Assembly: GCF_039602135.1 (NCBI RefSeq)
Contig: NZ_CP125942.1
Span: 124,001-188,000, forward strand
Length of the DNA: 64,000 bases
Direction: 5' to 3'
From: Glutamicibacter sp. B1
Lineage (GTDB): Bacteria > Actinomycetota > Actinomycetes > Actinomycetales > Micrococcaceae
The notes below the pieces were generated by a model. That model made no database searches, had not been told where the DNA came from, and saw only the letters and a program-made list of their open reading frames with translations. Shown piece after piece: positions 36,709 to 43,826 of this stretch; within the stretch, counting starts at the first letter, position 1, and every line of letters starts with the position of its first letter. The position numbers and the translations under genes were made by a program.

Positions 36709-37929
36709 ATGGGTACGTCCGCCATTGACTGGTCCAACACAACTCGTCGAGCGCAACAAGCGCGTGAGCTGCTTTCCGCCCAAGAAGCCGGAATTGGCGA
36801 TCTGCCACTGCGTACTGATGTGCGTGAATCATGGAAACGTTCGCTAGCTCAAGATGGTTTGGTGCAAGGCCCTCCGGTGCTCAGTAACGATCGCCTGCGT
36901 CTTGCCCGTGAACGTAGTGAACTGCAGCGAATCTGGCCGGTATTTGAAAAACTCCTGGTTCCCGCAGCGACCGACGCCAATCTTCTGGTGGCCCTGGCCG
37001 ATGCCGGCGGAACCTTGTTATGGGTCGCGGGAAGCAGTAGCTCCATGAGCCAGGCAGAGCACGTGGGCTTTATGGCTGGTGCCGATTGGGCGGAGCGATC
37101 CGTGGGAACCTCGGCACCCGGGATGGCCTTGGCCACCGGGTCCGGCTCTCAGGTTTCTGGCGCTGAACACCTTTATGAGCAGGCCCAGCAGTACAGTTGT
37201 TCAGCTGTACCCATCAGGGATCTGCGTAGTGGCCAGGTGATCGGAGCCATCGATCTGACCGGAGGACCTGAAGCTATCGCGGCGCATTCCTTGCCGCTAC
37301 TGCAGGCAGCCGTCATGGCCGCCGAAACGCAATTACTGCTGCCCGGCGCGGGAGTCGTCGCCGACCCTGACTACCTTGATTTGGGCCGACCGGATGGCGC
37401 CCACTTGGGATCTCACCCCATTTCCCTGCGCCATGCCGAGATTTTGACCCTGCTGGCCCAGCACCGCGATGGCCTGACTAGCGCGCAACTGGTAGAAGAA
37501 CTCTTTGAACGACCAGACTCGGCCGCCGAAGGAACCGTGCGCGCCGAAATGGTCCGGTTGCGCAAGGTTCTGGCGGGTACGCCCGGGCGGACCCTGACCT
37601 CTCGCCCTTACCGCCTGCAATGGGAACTTCAAACGACCATCGGCCGCTTGTGGCGGGCACTAGAAAATGGCGACATTGAATCCGCGTTGCAGCTTTACTC
37701 TCCGGGCATGCTTGAACGATCCCAGGCTCCTGGCATCCTCGTGTTGCGCTACCGCGCCGAAGCGGCACTCCGCGAGCTAGTCATGGACCGCGGCTCCGCC
37801 CAACAACTACTCAATCTTGGCCGCCAGCTGGCCGATTCCGGGCTGCTGCGTGCCGCATTGCGCGAACTTCCGGCCAGTTCCCCGGCCCGTTCCTTGATCG
37901 TCGCGGAGATTCAAGAGCTCGAATCCTAA
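36709..37929 (+). CDS. GAF-domain transcriptional regulator of the aldehyde module
   Basis: 406 residues. The N-terminal region (about 25-195) starts with LRTDVRESWKRSLAQDGL, the opening shared with AcoR-type activators. A GAF sensor domain follows (LLVALADAGGTLLWVAG...DWAERSVGTSAPGMAL...VPIRDLRSGQVIGAIDLTGG). A winged-helix region near 238-300 (ISLRHAEILTLLAQHRDGLTSAQLVEELF...VRAEMVRLRKVL...TSRPYRL) replaces the sigma-54 ATPase of AcoR. The last 100 residues are helical. This is a known actinobacterial design in genes placed before aldehyde dehydrogenases. The gene ends 123 nt before exaC, where four TGCAAC half-sites lie, so it likely activates exaC in response to aldehyde or alcohol. Confidence 0.88.
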   Translation: MGTSAIDWSNTTRRAQQARELLSAQEAGIGDLPLRTDVRESWKRSLAQDGLVQGPPVLSNDRLRLARERSELQRIWPVFEKLLVPAATDANLLVALADAGGTLLWVAGSSSSMSQAEHVGFMAGADWAERSVGTSAPGMALATGSGSQVSGAEHLYEQAQQYSCSAVPIRDLRSGQVIGAIDLTGGPEAIAAHSLPLLQAAVMAAETQLLLPGAGVVADPDYLDLGRPDGAHLGSHPISLRHAEILTLLAQHRDGLTSAQLVEELFERPDSAAEGTVRAEMVRLRKVLAGTPGRTLTSRPYRLQWELQTTIGRLWRALENGDIESALQLYSPGMLERSQAPGILVLRYRAEAALRELVMDRGSAQQLLNLGRQLADSGLLRAALRELPASSPARSLIVAEIQELES

Positions 37930-37932
37930 CTA

Positions 37933-37973
37933 GATGCAACCAGTTGCATCACGTTGCAACCTACCTGCAACGT
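37933..37973. promoter_or_regulatory. Cluster of TGCAAC inverted repeats upstream of exaC
   Basis: Two perfect dyads lie in tandem: GATGCAAC-CA-GTTGCATC (37933-37950), and ACGTTGCA (37951-37958) with TGCAACGT (37966-37973) around a 7-nt spacer. All four half-sites share TGCAAC. They sit between the GAF regulator gene and exaC. Confidence 0.8.
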
Positions 37974-38052
37974 TGCTGTGATTAGAGTCACACTCAAGAG
38001 GTCGGGCAGCAGAATTCCCGGCAGCAGTCACTGACGAAGGAGTCGTGTAACC

Positions 38053-39576
<1,524 letters not shown>

Positions 39577-39616
39577 GCCGAAAACTGCCCCAAACAACAT
39601 CAAAAACACGTAGACC

Positions 39617-39701
39617 TCGAAGGTGCGGGGTCAATCACGGTAGTACCCGGGACGCGATTGGTCTCAATTCCCGGGTATCGCCAACTGCCTCGCACCTTCG
39701 A
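39617..39701. other. Nested stem-loop between exaC and adhP
   Basis: Outer arms TCGAAGGTGCG (39617-39627) and CGCACCTTCGA (39691-39701) and inner arms TACCCGGGA (39644-39652) and TCCCGGGTA (39669-39677) are both perfect. Together they could fold into an 85-nt cruciform or RNA hairpin. No T run follows. The adhP ribosome-binding site begins 9 nt later. Confidence 0.7.
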
Positions 39702-39724
39702 AGCCCATGCAAAGGACAAAGTAC

Positions 39725-40756
39725 ATGAGCACGATGAAAGCTGCAATAGTTGAAGGCTTCGGCGAAGAATTTCAGGTAAAGGACACCGCAATTCCCGAGC
39801 CGGGTCCCGGCCAGGTGCTGGTCAAACTGATCGCCTCCGGCGTCTGCCACACCGACCTCCACGCCGCTGAAGGTGACTGGCCGGTCAAGCCAAAACTTCC
39901 ACTGATCCCAGGCCACGAGGGTGTCGGAATTGTCGAGAAAATTGGCGACCGGGTCACCGAAGTCGCCGTGGGCGACCTGATCGGCAACGCCTGGTTGGCC
40001 AGTGCCTGTGGCCACTGCCAGTACTGCCGTACCGGTTGGGAAACGCTGTGTGAGTCCCAGACCAACGGTGGCTATTCGGTGGATGGTTCCTTCGGCGAGT
40101 ACATGCTGGTTGATGCCCGTTTTGCGGCGCATATCCCTGAAGGTTCGGACCCTCATGAAATCGCCCCGGTACTCTGCGCCGGCGTGACGGTGTACAAGGG
40201 TCTGAAGATGACCGAGGTCAAGCCAGGTCAATGGGTCGCCATCTCAGGTATCGGCGGACTCGGGCATATTGCCGTACAGTACGCCGTCGCCATGGGTATG
40301 CGAGTGATCGCCATCGACGTCGCAGATGACAAGCTGGCCCTAGCTAAGAAGCACGGCGCAGAAATCACCGTGAACGCCTTCGCGCAAGATCCTGCCGAGG
40401 TCATCCAGGAGAAGGTCGGCGGAACCCACGGAGTGTTGGTGACCGCGGTACACCCGAAGGCCTTCGGCCAGGCGATCGGCATGACCCGACGTGGTGGAAC
40501 CATTGTGTTCAACGGCCTACCAGCTGGCGATTTCCCGGCACCGATCTTCGACATTGTGCTCAAGGGTCTGACCATTCGCGGTTCGATCGTCGGCACCCGC
40601 CAGGACATGATCGAAGCGCTGGACTTCTACGCGGCAGGCAAGATTAAGCCGACCTTCCACACCCGTCCGATCGAAGATATTAATGCGGTCTTTGACGAAA
40701 TGCGCCATGCCAAGATCGATGGTCGCGTCGTGATTGACTACACCGGAACCAAATAG
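39725..40756 (+). CDS. adhP: Zinc-dependent alcohol dehydrogenase AdhP
   Basis: NAD-dependent medium-chain dehydrogenase, 343 residues, interconverting ethanol and acetaldehyde. The catalytic zinc site is GVCHTDLH with C41, and GHEGVG with H64 and E65. The structural zinc cysteines are 95, 98, 101 and 109 in CGHCQYCRTGWETLC. The Rossmann loop is GIGGLGHIAVQYA. ATG 39725 is taken because AAAGGA at 39711-39716 is 8 nt upstream; the ATG at 39707 lies before that site. It is 148 nt after exaC on the same strand, so ethanol would go to acetate through the two enzymes. Confidence 0.96.
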   Translation: MSTMKAAIVEGFGEEFQVKDTAIPEPGPGQVLVKLIASGVCHTDLHAAEGDWPVKPKLPLIPGHEGVGIVEKIGDRVTEVAVGDLIGNAWLASACGHCQYCRTGWETLCESQTNGGYSVDGSFGEYMLVDARFAAHIPEGSDPHEIAPVLCAGVTVYKGLKMTEVKPGQWVAISGIGGLGHIAVQYAVAMGMRVIAIDVADDKLALAKKHGAEITVNAFAQDPAEVIQEKVGGTHGVLVTAVHPKAFGQAIGMTRRGGTIVFNGLPAGDFPAPIFDIVLKGLTIRGSIVGTRQDMIEALDFYAAGKIKPTFHTRPIEDINAVFDEMRHAKIDGRVVIDYTGTK

Positions 40757-40760
40757 GCCC

Positions 40761-40811
40761 CAGTGCTCGGGCCGGACGCTGCCCCCTTTCGGCGTTCCGG
40801 CCCGAGCACTG
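40761..40811 (+). terminator. Hairpin after adhP
   Basis: CAGTGCTCGGGCCGGA (40761-40776) pairs perfectly with TCCGGCCCGAGCACTG (40796-40811), extended inside by CGC with GCG. The following T content is weak (GCGTGTTCTT), so it may allow partial read-through into the DUF779 gene. Confidence 0.8.
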
Positions 40812-40917
40812 CGTGTTCTTGGCCAGCATGGACTACCTGGAGTAAAAAGAGGACACTGGCCACAACGGCCGTTAACCCACCAAGAAGTTAGCCCACGAAG
40901 AAGTGCAGGAGTGAACC

Positions 40918-41331
40918 ATGAGTACCGTGACCGAAACCAAAGCCACCATTCCCGGAGAGGGTTTCTCACGAGTTGCGTTCACCCCCGAAGCCGTGGAACT
41001 GTTGCGCAAACTCTGGGGAATTCACGGCCCGCTGATGTTCCACCAATCCGGCGGCTGCTGTGACGGGTCCTCCCCAATGTGTTACCCGGCCGGGGAATTC
41101 CGCACCGGTGGCTCCGATATTCTGCTCGGGTTGCTCCCGCTGGACGACGGCGCCGGTTCGCTGCTCGGCGAGATCGAATTCTGGATGTCTAAAGAGCAGT
41201 TTGAATACTGGAAACACACCAAGCTCACCGTGGATGTGGTGACCGGTCGGGGCTCTGGGTTCTCTGTTGAGTCCCCGGAGGGCAAGCGCTTTTTGATCCG
41301 TAGCGAAATCATTGAATTCCCGGAGCACTAG
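40918..41331 (+). CDS. DUF779 family protein
   Basis: 137 residues. The conserved core is FHQSGGCCDGSSPMCYPAGEFRTGGSDILLG, with a Cys-Cys-Asp cluster and one further cysteine that could bind a metal. A second conserved block is EFWMSKEQFEYWKHTKLTVDVVTGRGSGFSVESPEG. DUF779 genes are repeatedly found beside exaC/acoD-type aldehyde dehydrogenases, and that is the case here. The biochemical role is unknown; a supporting role in acetaldehyde metabolism is inferred from context. GTGCAGGAG-like sequence precedes the ATG. Confidence 0.93.
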   Translation: MSTVTETKATIPGEGFSRVAFTPEAVELLRKLWGIHGPLMFHQSGGCCDGSSPMCYPAGEFRTGGSDILLGLLPLDDGAGSLLGEIEFWMSKEQFEYWKHTKLTVDVVTGRGSGFSVESPEGKRFLIRSEIIEFPEH

Positions 41332-41340
41332 ACTGGCAGT

Positions 41341-41796
41341 ATGCGCCTGTGGTCAGTTCATCCGTCCCTGCTTGATGCCAAGGGTTTAGTGGCGTGCTGG
41401 CGTGAAACCCTTCTGGCGCAAAAAGTGCTTGCCGGTGAAACCCGTGGCTACAGTGAGCATCCGCAACTGACGCGATTTAAGGCCCAACCTGATCCCCTCA
41501 GAGCCATCGGCAGCTACCTGAGTGGCCTCCATGACGAATCCCGCGCCCGGGGATATAACTTTGATCAGAGTAAAATTCTCTACCGCTCCATGGGTGAAAT
41601 TGCTCTGACGATCCCGGTCACCACCGGTCAACTCGAGTTCGAACTCGAGCACTTGCGGCGCAAGCTTGAAGTTCGAGACCCGGCACGACTCGGGAATCTT
41701 CCAGAGGTTGATCGCGCGCAGCTACACCCGCTCTTTTCCCTGGTGCCCGGTGAAATTGAGGCCTGGGAGAAGGATGCCCAGGCTCTTAGGCGATAG
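41341..41796 (+). CDS. Pyrimidine dimer DNA glycosylase / endonuclease V family
   Basis: 151 residues, member of the Pyr_excise family related to T4 endonuclease V. It shows the family opening MRLWSVHPSLLDAKGLVACWRE and the block HPQLTRFK...LRAIGSYLSGLHDESRARGYNFD, with LEFELEHLRRKL later. The N-terminal segment after the methionine (RLWSVHPSLLD) is expected to carry the catalytic amino terminus as in T4 endonuclease V. Some annotated members have not been tested, so UV-dimer repair is inferred from family. It starts 9 nt after the DUF779 stop and overlaps the converging TetR gene by 11 nt. Confidence 0.88.
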   Translation: MRLWSVHPSLLDAKGLVACWRETLLAQKVLAGETRGYSEHPQLTRFKAQPDPLRAIGSYLSGLHDESRARGYNFDQSKILYRSMGEIALTIPVTTGQLEFELEHLRRKLEVRDPARLGNLPEVDRAQLHPLFSLVPGEIEAWEKDAQALRR

Positions 41797-42358
41797 CCAC
41801 CGAAAGTGCGGCGCTCAAAGCCTGCGCAAGGTCATCGGCAACTTCCTGCGATTGACCTAAATAGCCGTTGACCATGGCGCCGTCGCGCAACATCATGAAT
41901 TGACGTGCCAGTGCTCGCGGATCCTGCGCTCCGGCATCAGCGGCAATGGATGCAAATTCATCAAGCATCCAATTCCGGTGGGCCTCGACAACTTCCCGCA
42001 CCGGATCTTGCGGATCGCTATATTCTGCGGCCGCGTTAATGAACGCGCACCCACGAAAGCCTGGGCTGCAGGTGGCCGTGCCAATTCCGGCCGCAATGGC
42101 CTCTAGGGTGCCGGTCGGATCCTGCGGATTGTGCATGCTGGTAAACCAAGCGCTCTCTTGTTCCGCTTGTGCCTGTAAATACGCAACCACTAGGTCGTTT
42201 TTGTTTCGGAAATGACGGTAGAAGGTGACCTTGGTGATGCCGACTTCTTCGATGATCTTATCCGCGCTAGTGGCCCGAATGCCCTGCGCATAGAACAGCT
42301 TGTTGGTCGCGTCGAGGATCCTCTGGCGGGTGGATTTTGCAGTTGCTTTGGCTGGCAT
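41786..42358 (-). CDS. TetR/AcrR-family transcriptional regulator
   Basis: 190 residues. The DNA-binding domain is TRQRILDATNKLFYAQGIRATSADKIIEEVGITKVTFYRHFRNKNDLVVAYL (about 9-60). The C-terminal ligand domain has SPGFRGCAFINAAAEYSDPQDPV, a motif seen in the TetR subgroup close to QacR/ YxaF-like regulators. The open frame reaches 42418, but ATG 42358 has AAAGGGA right upstream. The divergent DUF308 gene and two inverted repeats between them point to a local target. Confidence 0.93.
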   Translation of the reverse strand: MPAKATAKSTRQRILDATNKLFYAQGIRATSADKIIEEVGITKVTFYRHFRNKNDLVVAYLQAQAEQESAWFTSMHNPQDPTGTLEAIAAGIGTATCSPGFRGCAFINAAAEYSDPQDPVREVVEAHRNWMLDEFASIAADAGAQDPRALARQFMMLRDGAMVNGYLGQSQEVADDLAQALSAALSVAIA

Positions 42359-42400
42359 GGTTCCCTTTCGATTCCTCAAACTCTTGCGCTGGTATACGAA

Positions 42401-42445
42401 GTAGTCTACCTTAACCATGTAGACGAACTAGTAACTCTACTAGTT
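42401..42445. promoter_or_regulatory. Inverted repeats between the TetR and DUF308 genes
   Basis: GTCTAC (42404-42409) and GTAGAC (42419-42424) form one dyad; GTAG-T-CTAC at 42401-42409 is a smaller one. AACTAGTA (42426-42433) and TACTAGTT (42438-42445) form a perfect 8-bp dyad around ACTC. These are likely TetR operator sites within the divergent promoter region. Confidence 0.65.
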
Positions 42446-42471
42446 TCGCTTCCATCGACCGAAAGCTGGCC

Positions 42472-43014
42472 ATGAGCTACTCCCATAAACTTCGCAATCT
42501 CTATTTCACCCGCTTCGCCTTCGCTGTGCTCTGGGTGGGGCTGATGTTCGCAACCGCCGCAAAACACGTTGAACCCACGGCGCTACTCACCGTGCTTCTG
42601 GTGCTCTACCCACTGTTTGATGCTGGCGTGGTACTTTGGCAAATGCGCGCCAACCCCGAAAAGGACCGCGCGAAAATGAGTGAGTGGCTCTCGATCGCGG
42701 TCAGCGTGCTTGTGGCCATCGCGCTGGGAATTAGTTCCTCAACCTCGCTGGCGGCAGCACTCGCCGTCTGGGGCGTGTGGGCGATTATCGCCGGCATTCC
42801 GCAGCTGATTACCGCGATCCGCAACCGCGCTGCGGGAGGCCAGGTCGCACAAATGCTCTCGGGTGGCATTTCGGTGTTTGCCGGCGCAGGATTCCTGACC
42901 CAGGGGATTGCCGGTCAAGCGATGATGACCGGTCCGGCCGGTTATGCTCTGCTCGGAGCGATATTCTTCCTGGTTTCCGCCATTCGCCTGAGCCTCAAGC
43001 TGCGAAAGGGATAG
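42472..43014 (+). CDS. DUF308 (HdeD-like) membrane protein
   Basis: 180 residues with six predicted membrane helices. It starts MSYSHKLRNLYFTRFAFAVLWVGLMFATA and ends GYALLGAIFFLVSAIRLSLKLRKG. Sequence pattern and length fit the DUF308/HdeD-type family, which in E. coli contributes to acid tolerance but elsewhere has no assigned role. It is divergent from the TetR gene and is the obvious candidate target of that regulator. Confidence 0.82.
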   Translation: MSYSHKLRNLYFTRFAFAVLWVGLMFATAAKHVEPTALLTVLLVLYPLFDAGVVLWQMRANPEKDRAKMSEWLSIAVSVLVAIALGISSSTSLAAALAVWGVWAIIAGIPQLITAIRNRAAGGQVAQMLSGGISVFAGAGFLTQGIAGQAMMTGPAGYALLGAIFFLVSAIRLSLKLRKG

Positions 43015-43024
43015 CCGGGAGCTT

Positions 43025-43696
43025 TTATGCCCGCTGGAGGCCTGCGCTCAAGCTATCTAGGTGCTCGGCAAGTCGAGTGCTGGCGTTGGATAGGTGTTGG
43101 GCCAAAACTTCGGCGGCACCTTCTTGATCGCCGGCGATGATTTTCTCTAGCAGTCGGGCATGTTCGGCGGCGATGTCGGCGGTATTGAGCAGGGTCGCGT
43201 CCTGAACCTGGGTCATGCACAAGCGGATTTCGTCGCTGAGCTGCTCGTAAATGGCGCTGGTGCGCGATGACTCCAAGGCCTGAACCAGAGCTGCGTGAAA
43301 GCGGACGTCGGGATCAACGATCTGAATCGGCGAAGCGTCGCTCAGCGCGGTGATTTCCGCGTTGGCTTGGCGTGCGGCTTCCGGGACCTGCCCGGTGCTG
43401 GCCAATAGCCGTACCGCCTCGGCCTCGATAATTGCGCGGGTGCGGTAAATATCTCGAGCATCGGTTGCACTCAGCCGGGTCACCTTGGCGCTTTGATGGG
43501 CGTTGCGGGTCAACAGTCCGCTGGCCACCAAATTTTCCAATGCGGCCTTGGCTGTGGGGCGAGCCACCTGGTAGTGCGCCGCCACCTCCACCTCGCCCAA
43601 AGGGGTGCCTGGGGTCAGCTCGCCACTGAAGATTCGAGTGCGCAACGAGGCGATCACGGCCTGCACCACCGAAACTACTCCTAAACGGGCTGCCAC
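43025..43696 (-). CDS. GntR-family regulator (FadR/FCD subfamily)
   Basis: 223 residues. The winged helix is VQAVIASLRTRIFSGELTPGTPLGEVEVAAHYQVARPTAKAALENLVASGLL (about 10-62). The C-terminal all-helical FCD domain includes DARDIYRTRAIIEAEAVRLLA and DPDVRFHAALVQALESSRTSAIYEQL, with the D-x3-H and later H positions that hold a metal and organic-acid ligand. It is divergent from a D-lactate-dehydrogenase-like gene, an arrangement like LldR and its targets, so it probably senses a hydroxy acid. Confidence 0.93.
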   Translation of the reverse strand: MAARLGVVSVVQAVIASLRTRIFSGELTPGTPLGEVEVAAHYQVARPTAKAALENLVASGLLTRNAHQSAKVTRLSATDARDIYRTRAIIEAEAVRLLASTGQVPEAARQANAEITALSDASPIQIVDPDVRFHAALVQALESSRTSAIYEQLSDEIRLCMTQVQDATLLNTADIAAEHARLLEKIIAGDQEGAAEVLAQHLSNASTRLAEHLDSLSAGLQRA

Positions 43697-43768
43697 CTTG
43701 GTCCTTTCGAGCGGGCAGAAAATAACTTCACAAGTATCCCATGAATCGTACTATGATGAGCTGTGTAC

Positions 43769-43807
43769 TTGTTAGACAATTTTCTTTCTTGGCAGGTATT
43801 ACCTGCC
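43769..43807. promoter_or_regulatory. Two palindromes in the GntR / FAD-enzyme divergent region
   Basis: TTGT-TAG-ACAA at 43769-43779 matches the short TTGT/ACAA dyads used by FadR-type GntR proteins. GGCAGGTA-T-TACCTGCC at 43791-43807 is a perfect 17-bp odd palindrome 19 nt before the ATG of the FAD enzyme. Either could be the operator. The second could also form an mRNA hairpin ahead of the AGGAG site. Confidence 0.65.
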
Positions 43808-43826
43808 CACCGCACAGGAGCGCACC

